The position numbers and the translations under genes were made by a program. Below the pieces are notes generated by a model that was not told where the DNA came from, ran no database searches, and was given only the letters and a program-made list of their open reading frames with translations. A stretch of 61,142 bases of DNA from Methylibium sp. (GTDB lineage: Bacteria > Pseudomonadota > Gammaproteobacteria > Burkholderiales > Burkholderiaceae_C): assembly GCF_013817345.1 (NCBI RefSeq), contig NZ_JACDCW010000008.1, forward strand, positions 1 to 61,142, read 5' to 3'. This document shows, in pieces, positions 18,018 to 27,210 of this stretch (position 1 is the stretch's first letter; every line of letters starts with the position of its first letter).

Positions 18018-19346
18018 ATGGCCAAGAACCCCCAGTTGTCCGCGACCTCTTCTGTCAGTGCCCCCGCCCGCGCTGGCACTCCGCGGGCATTGGCGGCCAA
18101 AGCCGGCCAACCCGGCAAGGTGGTCCTCGCCTATTCCGGCGGCCTGGACACCTCGATCATCCTCAAGTGGCTGCAGGACGAGTACCACTGCGAGGTGGTC
18201 ACTTTCACGGCCGATATCGGCCAGGGCGAAGAGATCGAGCCGGCGCGCGCCAAGGCGTTGAAGATGGGCATCAAGCCCGAGAACATCTTCATCGACGACC
18301 TGCGCGAGGAGTTCGTGCGCGACTTCGTGTTCCCGATGTTCCGCGCCAACGCGCTTTACGAAGGCGAATATCTGCTCGGCACCTCGATCGCGCGGCCGCT
18401 CATCGCCAAGCGGCTGGTCGAGATCGCAAGGAAGACCAAGGCCGACGCCATCAGCCACGGCGCCACCGGCAAAGGCAACGACCAAGTGCGCTTCGAGCTC
18501 GGCGCCTATGCGCTGATGCCGAATGTGAAAGTGATCGCCCCCTGGCGCGAATGGAGCCTCTCGAGCCGCGAAAGCATGCTGGCCTATGCCGACGAGCACG
18601 GCATCCCGGTCGACTTCAAGAAGCGCAAAGGCGGCGCGCCGTACTCGATGGACGCCAACCTGCTGCACATCAGCTACGAGGGGGGCGTGCTGGAGGATCC
18701 GAACTACGAACCCGAGGCCGGCATGTGGCGGCTCACCGTGAGCCCCGAGAAGGCGCCCGGCAAGCCGCAGGTGGTGGAGTTGAGCTATGCGAAGGGCGAC
18801 ATCGTGGCCGTCGACGGCAAGAAGCTGTCGCCGGCACAGGTGCTGAGCCTGCTCAACAAGATCGGCGGCGCGCACGGCATCGGCCGGCTCGACAAGGTCG
18901 AGAACCGCTACGTCGGCATGAAGAGCCGCGGCTGCTACGAAACGCCGGGCGGCACGATCATGCTGGCCGGCCACCGTGCCATCGAGTCGATCACGCTGGA
19001 CCGCGAGGTGGTCGCGCTGAAGGACGACCTCATGCCGCGTTACGCGCGCATGGTCTACAACGGCTACTGGTTCGCGCCGGAGCGCGAGTTGCTGCAGGGC
19101 CTGATCGACGCCTCCCAGGCCACCGTGAACGGCACCGTGCGCCTGAAGCTCTACAAGGGCACCATCATGTGCGTGGGCCGCGAGAGCACCACCGATTCGC
19201 TGTTCGACGCGAAGATTTCCACCTTCGACGACGACGGCGGCGCCTACAACCAGGCCGATGCCGGCGGCTTCATCAAGCTCAATGCCCTGCGCCTGCGCAT
19301 CGCGGCCAATGCCAGGGCTGCGCGCGGCGCCAAGGGCAAGCGCTAG
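18018..19346 (+). CDS. argG: Argininosuccinate synthase
   Basis: A 442-residue enzyme joining citrulline and aspartate with ATP, the penultimate step of arginine synthesis. The N-type ATP pyrophosphatase P-loop [13 protein letters not shown] begins near residue 35, and the type I pattern ([29 protein letters not shown]) places it with the Bacillus/human-type enzymes rather than E. coli ArgG. About 30 low-complexity residues precede the usual N-terminus ([19 protein letters not shown]...), with no alternative internal start. Convergent with the large regulator; only four bases separate the stops. Confidence 0.95.
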   Translation: MAKNPQLSATSSVSAPARAGTPRALAAKAGQPGKVVLAYSGGLDTSIILKWLQDEYHCEVVTFTADIGQGEEIEPARAKALKMGIKPENIFIDDLREEFVRDFVFPMFRANALYEGEYLLGTSIARPLIAKRLVEIARKTKADAISHGATGKGNDQVRFELGAYALMPNVKVIAPWREWSLSSRESMLAYADEHGIPVDFKKRKGGAPYSMDANLLHISYEGGVLEDPNYEPEAGMWRLTVSPEKAPGKPQVVELSYAKGDIVAVDGKKLSPAQVLSLLNKIGGAHGIGRLDKVENRYVGMKSRGCYETPGGTIMLAGHRAIESITLDREVVALKDDLMPRYARMVYNGYWFAPERELLQGLIDASQATVNGTVRLKLYKGTIMCVGRESTTDSLFDAKISTFDDDGGAYNQADAGGFIKLNALRLRIAANARAARGAKGKR

Positions 19347-19350
19347 CAAA

Positions 19351-21417
19351 TCATTGAAGCCCGACTTGCCCCGCGCCGCTTCGAAACAGCGCCGCGGCGT
19401 CCGCCGGAAACCGGAACGCGTCCAGGAAGTCGCCGACGCGATAGTGCGGAAGCAACTTGTGGATCGAGGCAGCGAAGGCGCGCCCCTCGTCCGTCCGGCC
19501 GGCCAAGGCGAGGCAATGCGCAGCGATCGCCAGGATATGGGCATGGGCGTTGGGACGGGCGGCCGCCTTGACGCCCCACTCGGCCGCTTCCTCGAAGCGG
19601 CCCAGGCGAACCAGCGCCATGGCGCGCGCCCCCAGCATCCCGAACAGCAACGGGTCGTACGGGCTCAGATGGCGTGAATGGTCGGACGATTCGATCGCCG
19701 CTTCGGGGTCCCCCGACTGGCTGTGAACGAAAGCGAGCGCGTAGTGGCCGAGGGCGAAGTTCGGGCTCAGTTCGACCGCGCTTTCCAGTGCGGCCAGCGA
19801 CTGCTCCTGGCAGCCGCGCAGCCACAGGGCCCGGCCCATGGCCCAGTGCGCCGCCGGATCGCGCTCATCCACCATGAGGCTGCGTCCGGCCGCCTCGAAG
19901 GCGAGATCGGTCTCCCGTGCGCGGTCCACCCAGCCCTGAAAGGCGTTCTGCCAGTGGGTGAAGGACAAGCCGGCATGGGCGCGCGCGAACCCCGGGTCCA
20001 GGCGCACCGCCATCTCGAAGAAGTGCCGCGCCTGCTCGTTGTCAGCGCGGTTGAACCGGTACATGTGCCACAGGCCTCGGTGATGGGCTTCCCAGGCGTC
20101 CAGTGAATTCGGGGCTTTCAGGATCGCGCGGTTGCGCTCGGCGGTCTCGATCTCGCTGGCGATCGACGCGACGATCCGGTTGCCGATCTCGTCGAGCGCC
20201 AGGAAGGCATCGTCCGGCGTGTGATCGAAGGTCTCGGCCCACAAGATGCGGGCGGTTCTCGTCTCGGCCAGTTCCACCTCCACGGTGATGCGCTTGGCCT
20301 GGCGCCGCACCGAACCGCCGACGACGTAGTCCACGTTCAGCGTGCGGCCGGCTTCCTCCGGGCCCACGCTGCGCTGATCGAGGGCGAAGACGGTCCCCTG
20401 CGCGATGACGAACAGGCTGCGCAGCTTGGCCAGCCGCGTGATGATGTCGTGCGCCAGCCCATCGGCCATTCCACCTCGCACGCTGCGCTGGGCCGATCGA
20501 TCGACGAACGGCATGACCGCGATCGAGGCGCGGCGCGGGCCGGCTGCGGGGATTTCCGGCGGGCCAGCGGGCGAGGCCGGCACCGCGCCGGCCGCCGGCA
20601 ACTGCGCCGCCGGCGAAGCATTCGCAGGACGCTTTCGCGCATCCCGCCAGGCCTCGCGAAGGAAGCGCCAGTCCAGGCCCTCGGCCTCGAACGCGCGGCC
20701 GGTCGCGGCCAGGTGCTCCTCGCCCTCGCGGATCTGCCCGCGTTGCGCGAGTGCGTTCAGGAGCAATTCGTGCGCGCGCCGGTCGAACGGGGCGAGCTGC
20801 AGCCACTTTTCCAGACAGGCGAAGCCCTCTTCGGAGCCGGGGGCGAGGCACGCGAACAGGTGCTCCACCACCGCGACGCGGCAGGCGCGCAAGCGCCGGC
20901 GCTGCGCACTCAACCAACTGTTGAAGTGCGGACTGCGGTCGATCTCCAGCCCGTCCAGGAAGTCACCGGCGAAAAGCGCCGACAGTGCGCGCAGCCGCTC
21001 GGCATCCTGCTTGTCGATGCCCTGCTGCATCGCCTGGCCGATCTCGATCGCATCGACGCGGCAGCAGCGGAGATCGAGCCGTACCGTGCCCTGCGACGTT
21101 TCGATCCTTCGACAACCGGGATCGTCGAGGAGGGCCCGGGCCTTGCTGAGGCACCACCGCAGCTCTCCGCGGGGATCGTTCGGGATGTCCCAGAGCAGTT
21201 CGCACAGGTGGGCACGCGTGGGCGCCTGCGCAGCGAGCGCGAGGTAGGCGATGAGCGCGCGCAGCTTGCGCGATGCCGGCAGCGCCAGCGCGGCGCCGTG
21301 CCGGCTGATCGCCATCGGCCCGAGCAGGCGCAGGTGGACGGCCGGCTCGTCGCCGCCACGGGCAGTCACACCCGATTCCACGGGAGATTCCACGCCAGCT
21401 ACCACGTTGACGTCCAC
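19351..21417 (-). CDS. BTAD/SARP-type regulator with TolB-like and TPR regions
   Basis: A 688-residue protein. Residues ~25-110 form an OmpR-like winged helix (LRLLGPMAISRHGAALALP, ALIAYLALAA), and ~115-260 the BTAD helical domain (GDFLDGLEIDRSPHFNSWL, CLEKWLQLAPFDRRAHELL), as in SARP activators. After a Pro/Ala linker comes a segment (IAVMPFVDRSAQRS..., NVDYVVGGSVRR) like the one found after cyclase or BTAD domains in TPR sensor proteins, then TPR-like repeats to the C-terminus. It is cytoplasmic with no ATPase motif. It diverges from a methyltransferase-cupin pair and may control it. The input signal is unknown. Confidence 0.82.
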   Translation of the reverse strand: MDVNVVAGVESPVESGVTARGGDEPAVHLRLLGPMAISRHGAALALPASRKLRALIAYLALAAQAPTRAHLCELLWDIPNDPRGELRWCLSKARALLDDPGCRRIETSQGTVRLDLRCCRVDAIEIGQAMQQGIDKQDAERLRALSALFAGDFLDGLEIDRSPHFNSWLSAQRRRLRACRVAVVEHLFACLAPGSEEGFACLEKWLQLAPFDRRAHELLLNALAQRGQIREGEEHLAATGRAFEAEGLDWRFLREAWRDARKRPANASPAAQLPAAGAVPASPAGPPEIPAAGPRRASIAVMPFVDRSAQRSVRGGMADGLAHDIITRLAKLRSLFVIAQGTVFALDQRSVGPEEAGRTLNVDYVVGGSVRRQAKRITVEVELAETRTARILWAETFDHTPDDAFLALDEIGNRIVASIASEIETAERNRAILKAPNSLDAWEAHHRGLWHMYRFNRADNEQARHFFEMAVRLDPGFARAHAGLSFTHWQNAFQGWVDRARETDLAFEAAGRSLMVDERDPAAHWAMGRALWLRGCQEQSLAALESAVELSPNFALGHYALAFVHSQSGDPEAAIESSDHSRHLSPYDPLLFGMLGARAMALVRLGRFEEAAEWGVKAAARPNAHAHILAIAAHCLALAGRTDEGRAFAASIHKLLPHYRVGDFLDAFRFPADAAALFRSGAGQVGLQ

Positions 21418-21488
21418 GGCAGGCTCCTACCCTTCGCATCGAGAGTCGCGGCGCGTGCTGGTCTTTTCGGCGCCGATCGCGATGCCGC

Positions 21489-21514
21489 CGGCAGGACGGC
21501 GAAGAGTCCTGCCG
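21489..21514. promoter_or_regulatory. 9-bp inverted repeat in the divergent regulator/methyltransferase region
   Basis: CGGCAGGAC (21489-21497) and GTCCTGCCG (21506-21514) are perfect inverted arms with an 8-base spacer, in the 126-base gap between the divergent BTAD regulator and the methyltransferase, 30 bases before the latter's ATG. It may be an operator for the regulator or a leader hairpin. Confidence 0.45.
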
Positions 21515-21543
21515 CTCGATCAACGCCCCGAAGGAGAACGACC

Positions 21544-22410
21544 ATGTCCCCATCCATTGCCACCGCGACCGCGATCGCCCCGACCCGTCAAGCAAGCGAA
21601 CCCGCTCAACCCGACCTCGCCGCCTTGAAGACCCGCCAGCAGGGCGCCTGGTCCTCGGGCGACTATGCCGTTGTCGGCACGACACTGCAAATTGTCGGCG
21701 AAGCGCTGTGCGAAGCCCTCGACATCCGTGCCGGGCAGAAGGTTCTCGACGTCGCGGCCGGCAACGGCAACGTCTCGCTGGCGGCCGCGCGCCGCTGGTG
21801 CGACGTGGTCTCGACCGACTACGTTCCGGCGCTGCTGGTGCGCGCCCGCGAGCGCGCCGCCGCCGAACGGCTGGCGATCGAGTTCCGCGAGGCCGACGCC
21901 GAGGCGCTGCCGTTCCCGGACGGCAGCTTCGATGCGGTGGTTTCGACCTTCGGCGTGATGTTCACGCCCGACCAGGACCGGGCCGCCGCCGAGCTGATCC
22001 GCGTATGCCGGCCCGGGGGCAAGATCGGCCTGGCCAACTGGACGCCCGAAGGCTTCATCGGTCAGCTCTTCAAGACGATCGGCAAGCACCTGCCGCCGCC
22101 TGCAGGCGTCAAGTCGCCGGCGCTGTGGGGAACGCGCGAGCGCATCGCCGAGATGTTCGGGCCGCACGCCACGGCGGTCTCGGCCGAGCCGCGCAGCTTC
22201 GTGTTCCGCTACAAGTCACCGGAGCACTGGCTGCAGGTCTTCAAGACCTACTACGGCCCGGTGCTCAAGGCGTTCGCCGCGCTGGAGCCGGCGGCGCAGG
22301 CGGCCCTGAGCGGCGATCTCGTGGCGCTGATCGAACGGTCCAACCGCTCGGGCGACGGCGGGGTGGTCGTGCCCAGCGAATACCTCGAGATCGTGATCAC
22401 CCGTCGCTGA
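21544..22410 (+). CDS. Class I SAM-dependent methyltransferase
   Basis: A 288-residue Rossmann-fold methyltransferase of the UbiE/Methyltransf_11 type: motif I VLDVAAGNGNVSLAAAR (residues ~67-83), EADAEALPFPDGSFDAVVSTFG (motifs II-III) and RVCRPGGKIGLANWTPEG. The ATG at 21544 follows GAAGGAG at ideal spacing; a long in-frame extension upstream lies on the antisense of the regulator and is not coding. It is followed 77 bases later by a cupin gene. The substrate is unknown; the pairing suggests modification of a small molecule under the divergent regulator. Confidence 0.88.
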   Translation: MSPSIATATAIAPTRQASEPAQPDLAALKTRQQGAWSSGDYAVVGTTLQIVGEALCEALDIRAGQKVLDVAAGNGNVSLAAARRWCDVVSTDYVPALLVRARERAAAERLAIEFREADAEALPFPDGSFDAVVSTFGVMFTPDQDRAAAELIRVCRPGGKIGLANWTPEGFIGQLFKTIGKHLPPPAGVKSPALWGTRERIAEMFGPHATAVSAEPRSFVFRYKSPEHWLQVFKTYYGPVLKAFAALEPAAQAALSGDLVALIERSNRSGDGGVVVPSEYLEIVITRR

Positions 22411-22487
22411 ACCGGGCCGGGGGCCCACGCCGGCCGGGACAGGGCGAGTCCAGCCGGCCTCTTCCACCGCCGCCACAGGAGCATGCA

Positions 22488-22874
22488 ATGCGAATTGCCA
22501 AGAACGACATTCCCGTGCGCATCAACGTGCCCGGTGCGATCGCCCGACAACAGACCGACTTCGGCGATCCGACCGGCTACGGCACGATCAGCGGCGAGTA
22601 CTTTTCCCTGAGCGCCGGTACCGACATCTCGCCGCTGCTCAAGGGACTGGAGGGCGACCTGTGCCAGTCTCCGCACTGGGGCTACGTGCTGCAGGGCGAA
22701 CTCACCGTCACGTATGCAAACGGCCAGCAGGAGGCGATCAACGGCGGGGATCTCTTCTACTGGCCGCCCGGGCACACGGTCCAGGTCGGTGCGGACGCCG
22801 AGCTCGTGCTCTTCAGCCCGCAGCACGAACACGGCAAGGTCATCGATCACATGCGGTGCGCATTGGCCGGCTGA
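22488..22874 (+). CDS. Cupin-domain protein
   Basis: A 128-residue single-cupin protein. The conserved barrel segments are HWGYVLQGELTVTYANGQ and GGDLFYWPPGHTVQVGADAE; of the usual metal ligands it keeps only part (H near residue 64, H in PPGH), so metal binding is uncertain. An AGGAG lies nine bases before the ATG. It probably shares a transcript with the methyltransferase. Function unknown; similar proteins act as small-molecule binders or isomerases. Confidence 0.78.
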   Translation: MRIAKNDIPVRINVPGAIARQQTDFGDPTGYGTISGEYFSLSAGTDISPLLKGLEGDLCQSPHWGYVLQGELTVTYANGQQEAINGGDLFYWPPGHTVQVGADAELVLFSPQHEHGKVIDHMRCALAG

Positions 22875-22938
22875 TGCGCCGCGAGGCCGGCGTGCCGCGT
22901 CCAAGAGCCGGCACCCCGAGCACGCTTCGAACTGCCGC

Positions 22939-23196
22939 TCAGTGCTTTGCGTTTTCCCGGTTGAAGCCGCGCGTCGGCGCGATCGTGCTCGGCACCCCTT
23001 CGGAGCCGTCGCTGCACGGCGCCTGCCACTCGCGCAACTCCGTTTCCAGTTGCCGGTGGCCGTTGAGTGCCGCCAACTCGATCAGGGCGAAGACATTGCC
23101 GTCGTTCACCCGTTCGTGACCCAGCCCCTTCCTGAGCTGGCGGTAGATGGCTGCGATGTCGTCGTCGGATGCGGAACCGTCGCCGTTTTGCTGCAT
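22939..23196 (-). CDS. Small uncharacterised acidic protein
   Basis: An 85-residue soluble protein (MQQNGDGSASDDDIAAIYRQLRKG...). A strong AAGGAG sits seven bases upstream of the ATG at 23196, which is the main reason to accept the gene. The central AALNGHRQLETELREW looks helical; no family recognised. It is convergent with the cupin gene. Confidence 0.6.
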   Translation of the reverse strand: MQQNGDGSASDDDIAAIYRQLRKGLGHERVNDGNVFALIELAALNGHRQLETELREWQAPCSDGSEGVPSTIAPTRGFNRENAKH

Positions 23197-23421
23197 CGGG
23201 AACTCCTTCGTGTTGAGGTGCGGTGTTGCTTCGTCCGTCGGGGGCAAGGCCTGTTCCCGGACCGAAGCCTGATGCAGCGCCTTGCCGTGCTCTGCAAACG
23301 AGCACAGCACCATACTGCCGCCGGACGAGTGGCCTGCTAGCGGTGTGGGCAATGCACGAATCATCCGTCGCATTCTTCGTGCGGCGCAGAGCAGTCCGTC
23401 GCCCGGCATATCCTTCGCACC

Positions 23422-25116
23422 ATGTACGCGGAATTCTTCGGCCTGAAACAGGAGCCTTTCTCGATCGCGCCCGACCCGCGCTATCTGTTCATGAGCGAGC
23501 GCCACCGCGAGGCGCTGGCGCACCTGCTCTACGGTGTGGACGGCGGCGGCGGCTTCGTGCTGCTCAGCGGCGAGATCGGCGCCGGCAAGACCACCGTGTG
23601 CCGCTGTTTCCTGGAGCAGATCCCCAAGCGCTGCAACGTCGCCTACATCTTCAACCCCAAGCTCACCGTGCCGGAGCTGCTCAAGTCGGTATGCGACGAG
23701 TTCGGCATCCCTTATCCGCAGCCCGGGGCGGGTGCAGCCACGGTCAAGCACTACCTCGATCCGCTCAACGAGTTCCTGCTCAAGACGCACGCGGTCGGCC
23801 AGAACAACGTGCTGATCATCGACGAGGCGCAGGCGCTTTCGGTCGACGTGCTCGAACAACTGCGTCTGCTGACCAACCTGGAGACCAACGAGCGCAAGCT
23901 GCTGCAGATCATCCTGATCGGTCAGCCCGAGTTGCGCGAAATGCTGGCCCGGCCGGAACTCGAGCAACTGGCCCAGCGCGTGATCGCCCGCTACCACCTG
24001 GAGGCGCTGTCCGAGGCCGAGACGCGGCGCTACATCCGCCACCGCCTGACCGTGGCCGGCTTGAAGCGGGCGCGGCCTTTCGAGCGGCCGGTGATGCAGC
24101 GCATCCACCAGCTCTCGCGCGGCGTGCCGCGGCGCATCAACCTGCTGTGCGACCGCGCCCTGCTCGGCGCCTACGCAGACGGCAAGGCGAGCGTGGACAT
24201 CGCCACCGTCGAGAAGGCCGCTCGCGAAGTCTTCGTCAAGCCGCGGCCCGCCGCGGACCCGCGCTCGCGCCGACTGCAACTGGCGATGCTGGGCCTGGGC
24301 CTGCTCGGTGGCGCGGCCCTGTTCGGCGTCGTCGACTCGGCCATGGACGGCCGGGCGAATCCGGCAACCCCCAGGGCCGGCGCATCGGCGAGCGCGGCTT
24401 CGCAGCCCGCTGTGCCAGCCAGCGCCGCTGCGGCGAACTCGGCTGCGGCCAGCGCAGCCAGCGGGGCCATGTCCACTGGCGCCTCGGCTGCGATACCGGC
24501 GAACAGCGTGCTTGCTGCCGCCGACTCCCAGCGCTTTTTCGAAGCGCCGCTGCGCGACGAAAGCCAGGCCTGGCGCGAACTCGCCGGCTTGTGGAAGCTC
24601 GAGCTCGGCGAGGGTGACCCTTGCCTGGCCGCACGGCGCAGCGAGGTTCACTGCCATCGCGGTGCCAGCAGCCTGGCGCTGATCCGGCAACTGAACCGGC
24701 CCGGCATCGTCACCCTGCAAGGCGAGGACGGCGGCGCCGCCTACGCGCTGCTCACGGGCCTGAGCGGAAACGAAGCGACGCTGCGCATCGGCGAGCTCGC
24801 GCAGACGGTGCCGCTCGTCGCACTGGCCGAGCGCTGGCGCGGCGAGTTCGCCACGCTGTGGCGCGCACCGCCCGGCTACGAGAACAAGGTGGTCGAGGGC
24901 GGCTCCGGCCCGGTGGCCGAATGGTTGTCGGCGCAGCTGACAAGCCTGCAGGGCCGCCCGCAACCGGGCACCGCCGACGCGGCGCTGCGCTCGCGCATCT
25001 ACGCCTTCCAGCTGGCCCAGGGGCTCGTGCCCGACGGCCTGGCCGGCCCCATCACCTTCATGCAGCTCAACCGCGCCCTCGGCGTCGAAGAACCGCGCCT
25101 GCAAAAAGAGGACTAG
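23422..25116 (+). CDS. exeA: ExeA/GspA-family AAA ATPase with peptidoglycan-binding domain
   Basis: A 564-residue bitopic inner-membrane ATPase. It starts MYAEFFGLKQEPFSIAPDPRYLF, the ExeA family hallmark; Walker A GEIGAGKTT is at residues 50-58, Walker B VLIIDEAQAL near 130-139, a transmembrane helix near 286-306, an Ala/Ser linker, and a periplasmic C-terminus ending in a PG_binding_1-like repeat (FQLAQGLVPDGLAGPITFMQLNRAL). ExeA works with ExeB/GspB to pass the type II secretin through peptidoglycan. The partner gspB follows five bases later. Confidence 0.92.
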   Translation: MYAEFFGLKQEPFSIAPDPRYLFMSERHREALAHLLYGVDGGGGFVLLSGEIGAGKTTVCRCFLEQIPKRCNVAYIFNPKLTVPELLKSVCDEFGIPYPQPGAGAATVKHYLDPLNEFLLKTHAVGQNNVLIIDEAQALSVDVLEQLRLLTNLETNERKLLQIILIGQPELREMLARPELEQLAQRVIARYHLEALSEAETRRYIRHRLTVAGLKRARPFERPVMQRIHQLSRGVPRRINLLCDRALLGAYADGKASVDIATVEKAAREVFVKPRPAADPRSRRLQLAMLGLGLLGGAALFGVVDSAMDGRANPATPRAGASASAASQPAVPASAAAANSAAASAASGAMSTGASAAIPANSVLAAADSQRFFEAPLRDESQAWRELAGLWKLELGEGDPCLAARRSEVHCHRGASSLALIRQLNRPGIVTLQGEDGGAAYALLTGLSGNEATLRIGELAQTVPLVALAERWRGEFATLWRAPPGYENKVVEGGSGPVAEWLSAQLTSLQGRPQPGTADAALRSRIYAFQLAQGLVPDGLAGPITFMQLNRALGVEEPRLQKED

Positions 25117-25121
25117 GGCAG

Positions 25122-26009
25122 ATGTCATACATCCTCGACGCCTTGAGGCGGGCCGATGCGGAACGCGAACGCGGCGCGGTGCCCGGCATCCATGCGCAGC
25201 GCTTCGCGCAGGAAGACCCGTCGGAGGCCGAGTCGGGGCCTCGCATCAGGCCCGTCGTGTGGTTCGCCGGCGGCGCCCTCGTGTGCCTGCTGGCGGGCGG
25301 CGCGCTGGCGTGGCAGTGGCTGCGGCCCGAAGCGCCGGCGAGCCGTCGGGAGGCGGTGAGCGGGGCGCTCACCGGGACCGCACCGGCGCGGGCCGTCGCG
25401 GAAGCACCTTTACAACCGGCACCGGCTCCGGCGCCATCTGCCACGTCTTCACCTCCGCCCGCAGACAAGCCGGCAGCTGGGCCCGCCGCACCGGCGCCCC
25501 CGGCACCCCCAGCGGCGACACGGCCCCCCGCACCGGAGCCTGCGCCGAAGCCGGCAACCACGCCCCGCAATCCCCGGACAGCGGCGCCTGCCGCTCGAGC
25601 ACCGCTCACGAAGCCGCCCGTCATTGCCGATGTGCCAGCCGCGCCCGTGTCGCCACGCCGCTCGTTGCCGGCCGGCGGCGCGGGCCCGGCCGACCCGGCC
25701 ACCGCCACGCCCTCGGCCGAGCGATCAGCCGCTTCGCCGGCCGCGCCGCCGCAAGCCCAGCGCGGCCAACCCGCGCCGCCGCGCATCTACGCCCGCAACG
25801 AACTGCCCGAAGAAATCCGCCGGCAACTGCCGACGCTTTCCATCGGCGGTTCCATCTATTCGCAAGATCGCGCGAACCGTTTCCTCATCATCAACGGCCA
25901 GGTGTTCTACGAAGGCGCCGAGCCGACCCCGGGGCTGGTGATCGAGCAGATCGGTCTGAAAAGCGCCGTGCTACGCTTCAAGAATTACCGCTACTCGATC
26001 GGCTACTGA
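25122..26009 (+). CDS. gspB: General secretion pathway protein B
   Basis: A 295-residue protein with the GspB start MSYILDALRRADAERERG, a transmembrane helix at ~44-66, a long Pro/Ala-rich periplasmic spacer (~72-220) and the conserved C-terminal domain (LPEEIRRQLPTLSIGGSIYS, RFLIINGQVFYEGA). GspB partners with ExeA/GspA in secretin assembly. The pair forms a two-gene operon apart from any other gsp gene; a GspE-type ATPase lies 28 kb away in an unrelated cluster. Confidence 0.92.
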   Translation: MSYILDALRRADAERERGAVPGIHAQRFAQEDPSEAESGPRIRPVVWFAGGALVCLLAGGALAWQWLRPEAPASRREAVSGALTGTAPARAVAEAPLQPAPAPAPSATSSPPPADKPAAGPAAPAPPAPPAATRPPAPEPAPKPATTPRNPRTAAPAARAPLTKPPVIADVPAAPVSPRRSLPAGGAGPADPATATPSAERSAASPAAPPQAQRGQPAPPRIYARNELPEEIRRQLPTLSIGGSIYSQDRANRFLIINGQVFYEGAEPTPGLVIEQIGLKSAVLRFKNYRYSIGY

Positions 26010-26030
26010 CCCCACCACCGCAGGCCGGCA

Positions 26031-26648
26031 TCAGAACGACGAGCCCGGCTCCTCGAGAAAAGCCAGCTCCTGCGGCGACGACGCGCGACCGAGCAGCCGG
26101 TTGCGGTGCGGGAAGCGGCCGAAGCGCTCCACGATGTCGCGGTGCCTCAGCGCGAAGTCCAGGAAGCCGTCGAACACCGCCCGCTGCGAAGGCGGCACGC
26201 CCGCACTCAAGGCGCGATAAAGCGCCACCGAACGTTCCTGATCCTGGCGCGACTCGGAGTGCTCCAGCGGGAGGTAGAAAAACACCCGTTCGATCGGGCG
26301 CAGCCGCTCATCGTCGCCGCGCGCCAGCCCTTCCTTGGACCACGCGAGCGCCAGGAGGTCGTGGCCGAAGGCCGCCTTCGTGTCGCGATAGATGTTGCGC
26401 GAGAACTGGTCGGTGAGCAGGATCAGCGCGAGCCGGCCGGGCGGCGTTTGCGACCAGGCATCGAGCGTGCCCATCGCGGCCTCGGTGATCACGTCTTCGA
26501 AGCGCCGCCGGATGGCGTTGTCCGTCTCGGGATTCTTGCGCCACCAGAGCGCCGCCTGCCGCTCGGCAACCGCTGCGTCCGCGGCGTTGCCTGCGTCAGG
26601 GCCGAACCAGAACTCGGCGACGGTTTGCGGCGTTTCGGTGCTGGACAT
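26031..26648 (-). CDS. DUF924 family protein
   Basis: A 205-residue soluble helical protein of the DUF924 family: VAEFWFGPD at the start, LILLTDQFSRNIYRDTKAAFGHD in the middle, and FFYLPLEHSESRQDQERSV. The family has a TPR-like fold and unknown function, is common in proteobacteria, and has the usual length here. Convergent with gspB (21-base gap). Confidence 0.9.
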   Translation of the reverse strand: MSSTETPQTVAEFWFGPDAGNAADAAVAERQAALWWRKNPETDNAIRRRFEDVITEAAMGTLDAWSQTPPGRLALILLTDQFSRNIYRDTKAAFGHDLLALAWSKEGLARGDDERLRPIERVFFYLPLEHSESRQDQERSVALYRALSAGVPPSQRAVFDGFLDFALRHRDIVERFGRFPHRNRLLGRASSPQELAFLEEPGSSF

Positions 26649-26780
26649 TTCGCGGTTCCGGATTTCTCACACACGCTCGGCTTGCAGGCCTTGCAGCGAC
26701 GGGTGGGCAGGCATGCAGGCTTGTCAGTCTCTGCCCGGCTTGCAGGCCGCGCTTCGACACGCCGGCGCAGGCAGGCTTTC

Positions 26781-27179
26781 TTATGGCGTGTCGTACTTCA
26801 GGTACTTGAAGCGGGCGTCGTCGTTCGGCGTGCCTTCCAGCACCGCGCCTTCTTCCTTGGCCGGCTGCCACTGCACCACGTCCTCGATCTTCTTCGCCAG
26901 GGCGAAGTCCTTCTCGGTGATGCCCTTGGCGGCGTGGTTGACCAGCTTCACGATCACGAAGGCATAGCTCACCGCGAGGTCGGGGTGATGCCAGGCCGCT
27001 TCCGCGAGGTGGCCGACCGTGTTGACGACCATCAGCGTGGCCTTCCAGCCGCTGGTCTTGTACTTGCGGCGGATCCAGCCGTCCTCGAAGGTCCAGTGCG
27101 GCAGTTCGGCCTTCAGCCGGGCCTCGACCTCCTCTGCGGTGTAAACCTCGTCCGGTGTCTTCTTGCGCCACTGTGTCAT
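26781..27179 (-). CDS. 4a-hydroxytetrahydrobiopterin dehydratase (pterin-4a-carbinolamine dehydratase family)
   Basis: A 132-residue PCD/DCoH-fold protein. The active-site stretch HHPDLAVSYAFV (HHPD at 64-67) and the later NHAAKGITEKDFALAKKIE match the family, which recycles the pterin cofactor of aromatic amino-acid hydroxylases. It is about 30 residues longer than typical PhhB; the extra C-terminal part (EGTPNDDARFKYLKYDTP) is seen in a broader subgroup. No hydroxylase gene is nearby, so another pterin role (such as for molybdopterin) is possible. Confidence 0.88.
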   Translation of the reverse strand: MTQWRKKTPDEVYTAEEVEARLKAELPHWTFEDGWIRRKYKTSGWKATLMVVNTVGHLAEAAWHHPDLAVSYAFVIVKLVNHAAKGITEKDFALAKKIEDVVQWQPAKEEGAVLEGTPNDDARFKYLKYDTP

Positions 27180-27210
27180 TGCCGTCTCCTCTTGCGGTGA
27201 TCTGTCGGGA

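Noticed and set aside
26678-26748. Two copies of CGGCTTGCAGGCC and related GCAGGC repeats
   Set aside because: Only two imperfectly organised copies in a short gap; too little to call a CRISPR or a defined element.
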